A stretch of DNA of 64,000 nucleotides, taken from the NCBI GenBank assembly GCA_017436845.1, contig JAFSCJ010000003.1:124001-188000 (forward strand). The letters run 5' to 3'. The translations under genes and the position numbers were made by a program. Source of the DNA: Muribaculaceae bacterium (GTDB lineage: Bacteria; Bacteroidota; Bacteroidia; Bacteroidales; Muribaculaceae). The first letter of the stretch is position 1, and each line of letters starts with the position of its first letter. The notes beneath the pieces are model-generated. The model did no database searches, was not told the origin of the DNA, and saw nothing but the letters and a program-made list of their open reading frames with translations. Shown here piece after piece: positions 24,863 through 34,211 of the stretch.

Positions 24863-27481
24863 TTAGAATTCTTGACCTAAGATGAAGTGGAAGTGGCTAC
24901 CGCCTTTTGTCCCATATACTTTGTCGAAACCATATGCCCAGTCAATCCCCATCATACCAACCATTGGTAAGTAGATGCGTACACCTGCTCCGGCACTGCG
25001 TTTCATGTTGAATGGTGCAAAGTCTTTGACATCAGTCCAAGCATTACCACCTTCAACAAATGCTAATCCGTAGATTGTTGTTGTGGGCTGTAGCATGAAT
25101 GGGAAATGTAGCTCCATGCCAAAGCGTGTATAAGCATAACCTTCTTTACCCCATGGAGTGAATTGTCCATTGTCATAACCTCGTAAACCAATGGTCTCAG
25201 TTGCGTAGGTATAGCTACCTGTCATACCATCACCACCCACATAGAATGTTTCAAATGGAGATTTTTTCCACTTGTTGTAGCTCCCAAGTAATCCGAAGTC
25301 GGCACGTGTCATGAACACGAGTGTCCATTGTCCGTCAGGATCAGTGAGAGGTGTATAAGTTCGAGATTTGAATTTAAGTTTCCAATATTCAATCCAGCGA
25401 TATAGCTCTTTCTTTGATTCTGTAGTGTTTTCTCTATATAGTCCTTCCCAATCCTTGTCTTGGAACAATGAGAATGGAGGTGTCATGTGCATACTTAGAG
25501 AGAATGTGCTACCGCTACGAGTGTATAGTGGGTTGTCAATACTATTACGAGCAAGAGTCAATCCAAGGACGATTGAGTTAGATGTTCCATTGTTCATGTA
25601 GTATAAGTATTCCCAATTCTTGAGGCTATACCAGTTGTATGATAGCTCAGCTGTTAGGGTAAACCAGTCATCAGGCCAACTTAAGCGTTTACCAAAACCA
25701 AGTGTGATACCTGCCATCTGGAGTAATTTATTAGGGTCATAGGCATTTTCTATACTTGATTGATAATAGTCAGAACCATAACCGTAAGATGAGCCATAAC
25801 CATAATAGTTGTAGTAATTGTAATAGTTACTATTATAATAAGATGAGTTTACACCTGTTTGTCGGCTATAGTAGGCTGATACTGATAATGAGTTAGGACG
25901 TTTACCACCAAACCATGGGTCCAAGAATGAAACGCTATAAGCTTGGTAGTAGCGTGCATTGGTTTGTGCACTGATAGTAAATGTTTGTCCTTCTCCTTGA
26001 GGTATTAGCCCTTTATATGAGCCGGGATTTAATAGGTTTTTAATTGAGAAGTTGGTGAATTTCAATGCAAGTTTACCTATAACACCTGTTTGTCCCCAAC
26101 CGAGCGAGAATTCAATTTGGTCGTTTGCTTTTGATTCAAGATTGAGGGCGATGTCAACAGTCCCATTTTCTTCGTTAGGATTTACGTCGGGTTGCATATT
26201 CTCAGGGTTGAAGTGTCCTGTTTGAGCAATTTCACGTAATGAGCGAATGAGGTCATTTTTGCTGAATAGTTCGCCTGGCCTAATGCGAAGTTCACGACGC
26301 ACAACCTTCTCGTATAGGCGGTCGTTACCATTGATGATTACTTTGTTGATGCGAGCTTGTGGCCCTTCAAACATACGCATTTCCAAGTCAATAGAGTCGC
26401 CTTTAATGTTCTTTTCAATGGGAATTAATTGATAGAAAAGGTATCCGCGATTCATATATAGATTTGATACCGCATCATCATCTTCAAGAGTGCGTTCGTT
26501 TATTAGTTTTTGATTGTATACTTCGCCTGGAGTAATACCAAGATAGGCATTAAGTTCTTCGGTAGAATATATAGTATTACCTACCCATTCAATATTGTTA
26601 ATATAGTATTTCTTACCTTCTTCAAGGTGAATGTACACATCAACTGTTTTGTCGTCATATTTTACAACGCTGTCAGCAATGATTTTAGCATCGCGATATC
26701 CTTTTTCGTTATATTTTTGGATGATGCGATTAAGGTCGTCTTTATAATCGCTTTCAACAAATTTTTTCTGACTGAAGATTTTGCGCAAATTTTGAATACC
26801 TTTTTCATTGGTTTTTTTCATTGTACGCTTTATATTTCCGTCGCTCATGACATCGTTACCTTCAATGTAGATTTTGTGAACTTTTACTTTCTCATGTTTA
26901 TTGACGTTAATGTCAACAATCATTTCGTTTTCATGAGAAAGGTCTTCTCGTAATTCGATTTTAACATCGGCATTTTTAAATCCTTTATCTCCAAAATATT
27001 TTTTGATGATATTTTCAGCGCGATTTACAATGTTTTGGGTTATTTGGTTGCCTTTCATTAGTTGAAGGCGTTCTTGTAAATCTTCTTTTTCCCCTTTTTT
27101 TACTCCGTTATAATTAATTGTAGAGATGCGTGGTTGTTGGCGTAAAGCAAATTCCAACCACACTTTATCTCCTGCTATTTTTTCTACTTTAATCTGGACG
27201 TTAGCAAATAACCCTTGTCTCCAAAATCTTTTGGCTGCTGCATTGATTTCTTCTCCCGGGACATGTATGCGATCACCAACCTTAAGACCGGAATATCCAA
27301 TTATGATATAATCCTCATAATTGTTAGCTCCTGTTACCTTTATACCGGCAATCTCATAAGAGCGGGGCATGCTGGTAAAGATGACTTTGGGGTTGTATAT
27401 AGTGTCTACCGCTTGTTGTGCATAACCGGTTAAACTAAATGCAGATATTAATGAAATCAGAAAGAGTAGCTTATAACGCAT
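24863..27481 (-). CDS. bamA: outer-membrane protein assembly factor BamA
   Basis: This 872-aa protein has a signal peptide (about 1-21), five POTRA domains (about 25-455; for example INKVVINGNDRLYEKVVRREL in the last) and a C-terminal 16-strand Omp85 barrel ending in the aromatic FHFILGQEF. It folds and inserts outer-membrane proteins. An unusual stretch rich in Tyr, Ser, Asn and Gly (about 540-578) sits early in the barrel and is probably an extended surface loop. The gene lies 30 bp after uppS and precedes the two Skp chaperone genes that feed it clients. Confidence 0.95.
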   Translation of the reverse strand: MRYKLLFLISLISAFSLTGYAQQAVDTIYNPKVIFTSMPRSYEIAGIKVTGANNYEDYIIIGYSGLKVGDRIHVPGEEINAAAKRFWRQGLFANVQIKVEKIAGDKVWLEFALRQQPRISTINYNGVKKGEKEDLQERLQLMKGNQITQNIVNRAENIIKKYFGDKGFKNADVKIELREDLSHENEMIVDINVNKHEKVKVHKIYIEGNDVMSDGNIKRTMKKTNEKGIQNLRKIFSQKKFVESDYKDDLNRIIQKYNEKGYRDAKIIADSVVKYDDKTVDVYIHLEEGKKYYINNIEWVGNTIYSTEELNAYLGITPGEVYNQKLINERTLEDDDAVSNLYMNRGYLFYQLIPIEKNIKGDSIDLEMRMFEGPQARINKVIINGNDRLYEKVVRRELRIRPGELFSKNDLIRSLREIAQTGHFNPENMQPDVNPNEENGTVDIALNLESKANDQIEFSLGWGQTGVIGKLALKFTNFSIKNLLNPGSYKGLIPQGEGQTFTISAQTNARYYQAYSVSFLDPWFGGKRPNSLSVSAYYSRQTGVNSSYYNSNYYNYYNYYGYGSSYGYGSDYYQSSIENAYDPNKLLQMAGITLGFGKRLSWPDDWFTLTAELSYNWYSLKNWEYLYYMNNGTSNSIVLGLTLARNSIDNPLYTRSGSTFSLSMHMTPPFSLFQDKDWEGLYRENTTESKKELYRWIEYWKLKFKSRTYTPLTDPDGQWTLVFMTRADFGLLGSYNKWKKSPFETFYVGGDGMTGSYTYATETIGLRGYDNGQFTPWGKEGYAYTRFGMELHFPFMLQPTTTIYGLAFVEGGNAWTDVKDFAPFNMKRSAGAGVRIYLPMVGMMGIDWAYGFDKVYGTKGGSHFHFILGQEF

Positions 27482-27511
27482 AATGTTTTAATTCTGAGAG
27501 GTTGTTTTCGT

Positions 27512-28252
27512 TTATTTTACTTGTTCGCTTGTTTTACCATATCGGCGTTCGCGTGATTGGTATTCAATAATTGCCTGGCAGAAATTCTCTTTATTAAAGT
27601 CGGGCCAATATATATCGGTTACATATATTTCTGAGTATGCAATTTGCCACAAAAGGAAATTACTGATGCGCATTTCACCGCCTGTGCGTATTAGCAAATC
27701 GGGGTCGGGAATGTTTGATGTGCAAAGATTGTTTGAAATAGTGTCAGCATTAATATCCTCGGGCTTGAGTTCGCCATTTGTTGCCATTTGGGCTATTTTA
27801 CGGCATGTCTCGGTAATTTCCCAGCGAGAAGAATAACTTAATGCTAAGCATAATGTTAAGCCTGTACAATGGCTTGTATCGTCTATGCATTTACACAACC
27901 TGTCGTAGGCCTCTTGTGGCATGAGTTTAAAGTCGCCAATCATTGTGAGCCTCACATTGTTTTTAATCAAATCGGGAGTCTCACGCTCGATAGCAACGAC
28001 TATAAGATGCATGAGCGCGTCAACTTCCTCTTTGGGCCGATTCCAATTTTCGGTTGAAAAAGTGTATAATGTGAGATATTTAATTCCTATTTCAGATGCT
28101 ATTTCTGTTACTGTTCTGACAGTATTAACTCCTTCGACATGACCGGCTGAACGCTCCATGTTGCGAGCTTTTGCCCAACGACCATTCCCATCCATGATAA
28201 TTGCTACATGAATAGGAAGTCTTGATTTGTCTATATTGTCGATAAGTGTCAT
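27512..28252 (-). CDS. uppS: isoprenyl (undecaprenyl) diphosphate synthase
   Basis: This 246-aa cis-prenyltransferase makes the C55 lipid carrier for wall and glycan export. The signature [10 protein letters not shown] carries the catalytic D21; [14 protein letters not shown] and, near the C-terminus, [20 protein letters not shown] also match. The uppS-bamA neighbourhood is standard in Bacteroidota and groups envelope biogenesis functions. Confidence 0.97.
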   Translation of the reverse strand: MTLIDNIDKSRLPIHVAIIMDGNGRWAKARNMERSAGHVEGVNTVRTVTEIASEIGIKYLTLYTFSTENWNRPKEEVDALMHLIVVAIERETPDLIKNNVRLTMIGDFKLMPQEAYDRLCKCIDDTSHCTGLTLCLALSYSSRWEITETCRKIAQMATNGELKPEDINADTISNNLCTSNIPDPDLLIRTGGEMRISNFLLWQIAYSEIYVTDIYWPDFNKENFCQAIIEYQSRERRYGKTSEQVK

Positions 28253-28267
28253 ATTTCTTTTATTCTC

Positions 28268-28957
28268 TTAATCTACATAGTGGCAAGTTTCGCATCTCTC
28301 GCCAAATTCATATGTTATAGAAAATGTTAATGTTGAATACCAGTCAGTGTTTTTTATCATTGAACTTTTTATCTGGTATAAATCATTAATATTTTCACCG
28401 TCAACTTTGTCTCCAAAAACTTTTGTCATTGTAAATTCCATTCCTAAGTTTAATCGTTGACGAAGTTTATATTTAACGCCTAATCCCATTGGGAGATTCA
28501 TCGCAAAAGATGAATTGCCATTGCTTGAGGACATTGTTACTCCTGCTCCTACAGAAAGGTAGGGACTCCATCGTTTAAGCCTTTTGTAGGTTTCTCCAAT
28601 TCCGTAGCCGAAAAAGTTAAATTCTATTCTTGCTCCGAGATCGTAGGCCCATGAACTGAATTCATAGTTTTTCCCCTCAGGAAATACTATCTCAAAATCA
28701 GTACTATTCCCTGATAGCGAAACTGCTTTAAATATACTGCGTATTGCCAATCGAGTGTTTGCAATATATCTAAAAGATGCTTCGGCTGATATTCCGGGAT
28801 GTTTGTACATGTTGCTTTCATTTACATCACCGAGATATCCACTCATGCCAATGCCTCCACCAATGTCAAATTTATATTTTGCTTCTTGAGCGTTTCCTTG
28901 CAATGCGCCCATTGCCAAGGTTATAATCATTATAATTGCTGTTGCTGCCTTCTTCAT
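28268..28957 (-). CDS. DUF6089-type outer-membrane beta-barrel protein
   Basis: From the ATG at 28957 this is a 229-aa protein with a clean signal peptide (MKKAATAIIMIITLAMG to about residue 23). The frame opens 13 codons further up, but that start adds a polar stretch before the signal and is less likely. The body has alternating hydrophobic strands with aromatic ends (KFDIGGGIGMSGYLGDVNE; YLSVGAGVTM; LNLGMEFTMTKVFGDKVDG; YSTLTFSITYEFG), typical of a small outer-membrane barrel. DUF6089 proteins sit beside uppS and bamA in Bacteroidales. Function unknown. An odd C-terminal CETCHYVD tail has two cysteines. Confidence 0.85.
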   Translation of the reverse strand: MKKAATAIIMIITLAMGALQGNAQEAKYKFDIGGGIGMSGYLGDVNESNMYKHPGISAEASFRYIANTRLAIRSIFKAVSLSGNSTDFEIVFPEGKNYEFSSWAYDLGARIEFNFFGYGIGETYKRLKRWSPYLSVGAGVTMSSSNGNSSFAMNLPMGLGVKYKLRQRLNLGMEFTMTKVFGDKVDGENINDLYQIKSSMIKNTDWYSTLTFSITYEFGERCETCHYVD

Positions 28958-29022
28958 TATGATTGATAGTTTTTTATTAGAAACGCAGGATTGCAATTAA
29001 AAAGTATTTTATTTGTAAATAA

Positions 29023-30525
29023 TTATATAATAGGTTTGAAGCTTAGACGATTAATCACGCCTCTCCAAATTGTATTATATGTTTGTCCTTCACTGTTTTC
29101 ACCTCCAAATAGGTATATATATGGACATTCCCATTCTGTGACTTGAGTTGTTGCGCGAGAAGAGAATGAATCTACAATATACCATCCATTAGGAATTGAC
29201 TTAAAGTCATATTCATGCCAAGTATTTGAAGAACGACTATGAATTGTTGAACTATAAACAAGAGCCTGCGCATTATATCTGGCAGGAATATCGTCAGGCA
29301 ATTGCATCAAATCATCAGCTTTTTTCCAATTCATTCCTTGGTCATATGAGATATAAACGGTGTTAACAGCTTTGTCTGCTTCATTTTTCCCACACATAGC
29401 TATTAATGTTGAATATTTAGTAATATTCCAATTGTCAGAATTTGTTTTATAACTAAAGTATGGGATTAATGTCATGTCTTGTCGTGCCGGAATTGATGTA
29501 TTGCTGATTTTTCCCCATTTAGAGCCATCGTAAGCCCATGTGTCTCCGGTTAAATCACCATTAGCGCATTTTCCTCCAATAATCAATGCTTGAGGGGATG
29601 AACTCCATTTGTTTTCAAATAAGAGCATTTGACTTGTCCCTGAAATCGGGAATTCTGAATTTATTTCAGTCTCAGTAGTTTCCGGATATGTTACATGGAA
29701 ATATTTCCCTTCTGATGATTTTGCGCCAAGAAGAATGTTTTCATATCCACCATATATGTGACTCCACTGCTCGTTGCAAGAACTCCATGAGTAACCATCA
29801 TGTGATGAATATAGATGACCTGCATTATCAAGAATGTAAATGGCATCTGATGTTGATGAAAGGGATTTTAAGTTAGGAATAAATGAAAATTCAATGAATT
29901 GTTTTTCCCAATTCTCATTACCGGGGTTATCTGTAGTAGCAATGCAATATTTATCGTTTGAACGTGTTAAGCAAAGTGCTTTCCCTTGATATTCAATTGT
30001 TTTTTGTTCTTGTATTGATGCTGGGTTGAATAATGATGGTAAATTGCGACTTGCAAGATGACTCCAGCTTAGAGAGTCTGGTTTCGTTTGGTGAACATTA
30101 ACTGTTACGCTATATTTACGCTCGTTAGATAAATCAGCCGATACGATGTGTAGGATAACAGGACCTTGACTGAAATCGACACTGTCGGTTGAGTTTGTTA
30201 AATAATTGATAGTGTCGTTCTTTGCCGGCATAATTAAATCAACTTTCGAACAAGTTTCAACGGTAACGATTGATACTGTCAATTTGCTGATATTTGTACC
30301 GTAAGGAAGCGAGTCGGCATTGTAAATCATTGCATTGGCTAAGTCTATTGAAAAATATGCCGAATCGAGATTCTCTAAGATGTTGTCATCTTCGTTCAAT
30401 GAAAATGACGACACTGCAACATTTGAATATGTTTCGATTGGTCCTTCGTAACTATCGCTATTGCATGATATTATGCCTAATGTTGCTATTGTGATAAGCA
30501 GAGCTAATGTAATATTCTTGGTCAT
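29023..30525 (-). CDS. DUF6242-type lipoprotein, probable beta-propeller
   Basis: This 500-aa protein has a lipoprotein signal (lipobox GIISC, C21). An N-terminal Ig-like region (about 35-155: SNVAVSSFSLNEDDN, then KYSVTVNVHQTKPDSLSW) is followed by repeated blade-like segments with Trp and Asp patterns (LYSSHDGYSWSSC; TWAYDGSKWGKI; VYISYDQGMNWKKADD; IYLFGGENSEGQTYNTIWRG), which look like sialidase/Kelch-type repeats forming a propeller. Such DUF6242 lipoproteins are common in Bacteroidales without an assigned role. A -7 box TAACTTTG lies at 30554-30547, about 20 bases before the start. Confidence 0.75.
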   Translation of the reverse strand: MTKNITLALLITIATLGIISCNSDSYEGPIETYSNVAVSSFSLNEDDNILENLDSAYFSIDLANAMIYNADSLPYGTNISKLTVSIVTVETCSKVDLIMPAKNDTINYLTNSTDSVDFSQGPVILHIVSADLSNERKYSVTVNVHQTKPDSLSWSHLASRNLPSLFNPASIQEQKTIEYQGKALCLTRSNDKYCIATTDNPGNENWEKQFIEFSFIPNLKSLSSTSDAIYILDNAGHLYSSHDGYSWSSCNEQWSHIYGGYENILLGAKSSEGKYFHVTYPETTETEINSEFPISGTSQMLLFENKWSSSPQALIIGGKCANGDLTGDTWAYDGSKWGKISNTSIPARQDMTLIPYFSYKTNSDNWNITKYSTLIAMCGKNEADKAVNTVYISYDQGMNWKKADDLMQLPDDIPARYNAQALVYSSTIHSRSSNTWHEYDFKSIPNGWYIVDSFSSRATTQVTEWECPYIYLFGGENSEGQTYNTIWRGVINRLSFKPII

Positions 30526-30628
30526 AAGATGTTATTTTACAAATTGCAAAGTTAGCAACAATTTTGTTAATAGCCTTACTTGATGTGCTAAAATTGCTGT
30601 AATAAAACGATTAAATTACTAAACAACG

Positions 30629-31690
30629 TTACAAAAGTAGCGCATTGTTCCCATTTTTGTTTAGATATGTAGCTATTTTATTGCCATTGATAGCTTCTTC
30701 ATTCCATGGCACCATGCATATAATAGGGGCTTTTTTATCTCCTTTTTCGTTGAGGAGGTCGGGGCTTGTTTCGACGCGAGCTACATCCCATAATCCGCTA
30801 TTAATGAATGCTTGTAATAATGAACAGCCACCCTCTACCAATAGAGATGTAATTCCGGATTTGTATAGTATACACAAGTAGTCATTAATAGATGCATTTT
30901 TATTTATTTTAATCCATTGAATGTTATGATAAATATCATCTCTTTTGTGGGTAGAGAGGTATATGGGGTTGTGCTTAAATATCTGAGCATCAGAAGGGAT
31001 TCGTGCGCGTCTATCTGCAATGACAATAACTGGATTTTGTCCACTCCACATCCTGTTATTTAGCCGAGGATTGTCTCTAATTATGGTCTCGCTACCCACC
31101 ATTATAGCATCGTGTTGTGCGCGTAACTTATGAACGAGCATTGATGTTGTTTCGGTTGAGAATTTAGCGGGAAACTCATCAATATTTCGAATGATATCCA
31201 TATATCCATCTTGGCTTTGTGCCCATTTTAAGGTAACAAAAGGTCGTTTAAAAGAGTGTGCTGTTATAAAGTGAGGGTTAAGAGCTTTGCACTCTTCTTC
31301 TAAAACTCGTGTGATTACATTTATTCCTGCCTCTTGAAGCATTTTGACTCCACGACCACTCACTTTTTCAAATGGGTCAAGACTACCAATAACAACATTC
31401 GGGATTTTGCTGTCTATAATCAATTGAGCGCATGGAGGCGTTTTCCCATGGTGAGAACATGGCTCTAACGTAACGTATATTGTGGATTGAAGAAGAATTT
31501 CTTTGTTTTTGACTGATGCGATGGCATTTACTTCGGCATGACCTTCTCCGTAGCATCTATGGTAGCCTTCGCCAACTATTTGCCCTTCATAAACAATAAC
31601 TGCTCCCACTATTGGGTTGGGGGAGGTGTTTTCAATGCCGTTTTTAGCCAATTGAATGGCGCGACGCATATATTTTTCTTCAATAACCAT
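30629..31690 (-). CDS. ribD: riboflavin biosynthesis deaminase/reductase
   Basis: This is a 353-aa bifunctional enzyme. The N-terminal deaminase domain (about 5-145) has zinc ligands in GHAEVNAI and LEPCSHHGKTPPCAQ. The C-terminal reductase domain (about 150-353) has PFVTLKWAQSQDGYMD and LLVEGGCSLLQAF. It converts the pyrimidine from GTP through steps 2 and 3 of riboflavin synthesis. The frame extends 10 codons further up, but MVIEEKYMRRAIQLAKNG is the family-like start and the extra codons would run into the tRNA terminator, so I place the start at 31690. No other rib genes are nearby. Confidence 0.94.
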   Translation of the reverse strand: MVIEEKYMRRAIQLAKNGIENTSPNPIVGAVIVYEGQIVGEGYHRCYGEGHAEVNAIASVKNKEILLQSTIYVTLEPCSHHGKTPPCAQLIIDSKIPNVVIGSLDPFEKVSGRGVKMLQEAGINVITRVLEEECKALNPHFITAHSFKRPFVTLKWAQSQDGYMDIIRNIDEFPAKFSTETTSMLVHKLRAQHDAIMVGSETIIRDNPRLNNRMWSGQNPVIVIADRRARIPSDAQIFKHNPIYLSTHKRDDIYHNIQWIKINKNASINDYLCILYKSGITSLLVEGGCSLLQAFINSGLWDVARVETSPDLLNEKGDKKAPIICMVPWNEEAINGNKIATYLNKNGNNALLL

Positions 31691-31701
31691 ACAATAATTA
31701 T

Positions 31702-31741
31702 AAAAAAATAAAGTCCTCAAATCATTTGATTAGAGGACTTT
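31702..31741 (-). terminator. terminator of tRNA-Leu(TAA)
   Basis: On the minus strand AAAGTCCTCTAATCA (31741-31727) pairs with TGATTTGAGGACTTT (31724-31710) with one mismatch, followed by ATTTTTTTATAATT. It begins directly after the tRNA, which makes the tRNA an independent unit. Its T-run ends about 15 bases before the chosen ribD start. Confidence 0.85.
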
Positions 31742-31743
31742 CG

Positions 31744-31827
31744 TACTCGAAGCGGGACTTGAACCCGCACAGCCGCAATGGCCAAAGGATTTTAAGTCCT
31801 TCGTGTCTACCATTCCACCATTCGAGC
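31744..31827 (-). tRNA. tRNA-Leu (anticodon TAA)
   Basis: 84 nt. Acceptor GCTCGAA pairs with TTCGAGT (first pair G-T), discriminator A; D-arm TGGTGGAATGGTAGACAC; anticodon stem AAGGA/TCCTT with loop CTTAAAA (anticodon TAA); a long variable arm (TGGCCATTGCGGCT) as in class II tRNAs; T-arm GCGGGTTCAAGTCCCGC. CCA is not encoded (CGA follows). Confidence 0.96.
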
Positions 31828-31868
31828 AGCCTATATTCATCAAGTATGCACTATGACGAAATGCGATG

Positions 31869-31899
31869 CAAAGATATTATGAAAATTCGGAATATGCAA
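31869..31899 (-). promoter_or_regulatory. promoter of tRNA-Leu(TAA)
   Basis: On the minus strand TTG (31899-31897), exactly 20 bases, then TATCTTTG (31876-31869). The predicted start near 31862 leaves a leader of about 35 nt before the mature tRNA. Confidence 0.8.
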
Positions 31900-31917
31900 A
31901 ATAATCCAACTTAAAAT

Positions 31918-32433
31918 TTACCGAGTGATAATGTATCCACCCATTTGAGCTGGATTTACTTTGTAGCGTTGTAGTCCATAGTTGCGAGAAAGTGCTTCTC
32001 CTGAAATTGGGGCTCCGTTGTTTTCGCATACATCGAAGCGTGAATGACATTTAGGACAATATGCTTCAAAGGTCTGTGGGTCTATGGATAATCTGATATT
32101 ATTCTTAGCTTCTACCGGACAAGCTAAATCATAGGCTAATGGGGAATTGTAGTCATCGCCGGCGCGTCCCGATATTAGTAGCACACCTCCAAATCCTGTG
32201 TATGTCAATGCGGAGTATGGAAAATTGGCAGGAATACGTTCTTGCTTAATGAAACGAGTGTGTTGCCCATATCCATGAACGCCATAAGAATCCCAAATGG
32301 CTTGATTAGAGAGGTCAATGTAAACAGAGATGGGCGGGATGCGTTCATCGTTAACACTTTCACATGAAATAGTTATGAAAGCTATCAATAACGAAATAAA
32401 GGCTTTTATTCTGACATTTTTGTTGTGTTTCAT
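31918..32433 (-). CDS. Rieske-like lipoprotein with altered metal ligands
   Basis: This is a 171-aa protein with a lipoprotein signal (C24 in ITISC). Residues about 75-165 resemble a Rieske domain: GVLLISGR, LACPVEA (105-107 is C-P-V), then YCPKCHSRFDV (C126, C129, H130), then GAPISGEAL and LQRYKV. Canonical Rieske centres use CxH and CxxH. Here the first His is Val107 and the second His position holds Cys129. Either the site binds another metal through three cysteines or the cluster is lost. Its start overlaps the end of argH (ATGA). It is the last gene of the pyrE operon; I see no pathway link. Confidence 0.75.
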   Translation of the reverse strand: MKHNKNVRIKAFISLLIAFITISCESVNDERIPPISVYIDLSNQAIWDSYGVHGYGQHTRFIKQERIPANFPYSALTYTGFGGVLLISGRAGDDYNSPLAYDLACPVEAKNNIRLSIDPQTFEAYCPKCHSRFDVCENNGAPISGEALSRNYGLQRYKVNPAQMGGYIITR

Positions 32434-33770
32434 CGTTTTAATAATTTGTCAAAAGCCTTGTGGTATGTCTTAAAATTAAATTGCTCTAAAGTCGAATAGA
32501 ATAATTCTTTAATTTTATCATTGCACAGGTTACCGATAGAGCCCTCATGAGTGTGATTTACGCTATTTGATGGTGTGAATTCTCCTCGTTCAATAGCGAG
32601 CCCTACTTGTTTGTATGCGTCTCTGAAAGGAACTCCTTCTAAAGCCAATCTGTTAACTTCTTCAACAGAGAACATTAATTCATATTTCTTGTCTTCAAGA
32701 ATTTTATTGTTTACTTTTATTTGAGAAACCATAGAATTTACCATGTTAAGTATTGATATGATTTCGTCAAATGCAGGTAAGAAATTTTCCTTGATTAATT
32801 GTAAGTCTCTGAAGTATCCCGATGGGAGATTGTTGGTAATTAATGTAATCTCATAAGGGAGAGCTTGCAGTTTGTTGCACTTAGAACGTGTTAATTCAAA
32901 TACATCGGGGTTTTTCTTGTGTGGCATTATTGAAGAGCCTGTTGTGTATTCATCAGGTAGTTTGATAAATCCGAAGTTTTGAGAATTGAACATGCAAGCA
33001 TCAAATGCGAGTTTTGATATTGTTGCGGCAATATTGGCAATTGCTTGAGATACGATGCGTTCGGTTTTTCCTCTTCCCATTTGGGCATAAACTACATTGT
33101 AATCCATAGAGTCAAATCCAAGAAGAGTGGTAGTCATTGTGCGATTTAATGGGAATGAATTGCCATATCCGGCAGCAGAGCCAAGTGGATTGCGATTTGT
33201 AATCTCATAGGCGGCACGTAACACTGTGAGGTCATCGGCAAGTGATTCGGCATAAGCACCAAACCATAATCCAAATGAAGATGGCATTGCTACCTGTAGA
33301 TGGGTGTATCCCGGTAGCAATACATCTTTATATTTGTTGCTTTGAATAATTAGTGTGTCAAATAGCGTTGTTATCGCTTTAGTTAAGTCTTCGATACGAG
33401 ATCTAATGAATAACTTAAGGTCAACAAGAACTTGGTCGTTACGAGAGCGACCTGAGTGAATTTTCTTTCCGACATCACCTAATCGGCGAGTGAGCATCAA
33501 TTCTACTTGGGAATGTACATCTTCGATACCTTCTTCGATAACGAAATCACCGCTTTCGGCAATTTTGTAAATTTCTCGAAGTTCGGCTAATAATGTTTCC
33601 AACTCCTCTTCAGTTAATAGATTTATTGATTGGAGCATTGTGATGTGTGCTATTGACCCAAGGATGTCGTAGGGTGCGAGATATATATCCATTTCTCTGT
33701 CTCGCCCGACAGTGTATGTTTCTACATTGTGGTCAACGGTTACGCTTTTTTCCCAAAGTTTAGATGCCAT
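32430..33770 (-). CDS. argH: argininosuccinate lyase
   Basis: This 446-aa fumarase/aspartase-superfamily enzyme splits argininosuccinate into arginine and fumarate. Visible are SGRSRNDQVLVDLKLF, GYTHLQVAMPSSFG and the signature GSSIMPHKKNPD with the catalytic serine loop. Compared with E. coli ArgH the C-terminus is similar in length. It lies 8 bp after the SRPBCC gene and overlaps the Rieske-like gene by 4 bp. Confidence 0.96.
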   Translation of the reverse strand: MASKLWEKSVTVDHNVETYTVGRDREMDIYLAPYDILGSIAHITMLQSINLLTEEELETLLAELREIYKIAESGDFVIEEGIEDVHSQVELMLTRRLGDVGKKIHSGRSRNDQVLVDLKLFIRSRIEDLTKAITTLFDTLIIQSNKYKDVLLPGYTHLQVAMPSSFGLWFGAYAESLADDLTVLRAAYEITNRNPLGSAAGYGNSFPLNRTMTTTLLGFDSMDYNVVYAQMGRGKTERIVSQAIANIAATISKLAFDACMFNSQNFGFIKLPDEYTTGSSIMPHKKNPDVFELTRSKCNKLQALPYEITLITNNLPSGYFRDLQLIKENFLPAFDEIISILNMVNSMVSQIKVNNKILEDKKYELMFSVEEVNRLALEGVPFRDAYKQVGLAIERGEFTPSNSVNHTHEGSIGNLCNDKIKELFYSTLEQFNFKTYHKAFDKLLKR

Positions 33771-33778
33771 TCAGTATA

Positions 33779-34201
33779 TTATTTATTGCAGATAGTGAGA
33801 ATGAGTTCGTTGAATTTTTCTGCCGCTTCTTGCATTTTGCTTCCAATCAATGGTCGCAACATTGCCGGAATTTCAACATCAATTACACTTGTAATTTCTG
33901 TTTCGGAAGATGATTTTTCCGATAGATTGACTGCTAAAGTCAATGGGACCGGTGATTTAGCTGCTGAAAACACAAGTCGAGATGGTGCTGTGCGCTCAAT
34001 AACATTAAATTGAATTTCTCCCACTTGTGGTGTGTTCAACGTGATTGAGTCTTCAGTGAATTTTAAATCTCCAATCTGCTTTTTTTGCTCTTCAGGAATA
34101 GAATTAATCCTTTCTTGAAATGCTGATATGTTTGTCAAGCGTTGAAAAGCTTCATCGGCCGACGCTTGAATGGTTGTCGGTTTGCTTGAATATTTAGCCA
34201 T
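33779..34201 (-). CDS. SRPBCC (START-like) superfamily protein
   Basis: This is a 140-aa soluble protein. The pattern (helix QASADEAFQRLTNISAFQERI, then strands FTEDSITLN, GEIQFNVIERTAPSRLVFSA, ETEITSVIDVEIP, and a long C-terminal helix LIGSKMQEAAEKFNELIL) fits the helix-grip ligand-binding fold. The ligand is unknown. In Bacteroidales it regularly sits between pyrE and argH, as here (10 bp after pyrE, 8 bp before argH). Confidence 0.82.
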   Translation of the reverse strand: MAKYSSKPTTIQASADEAFQRLTNISAFQERINSIPEEQKKQIGDLKFTEDSITLNTPQVGEIQFNVIERTAPSRLVFSAAKSPVPLTLAVNLSEKSSSETEITSVIDVEIPAMLRPLIGSKMQEAAEKFNELILTICNK

Positions 34202-34211
34202 TAAAATGATA

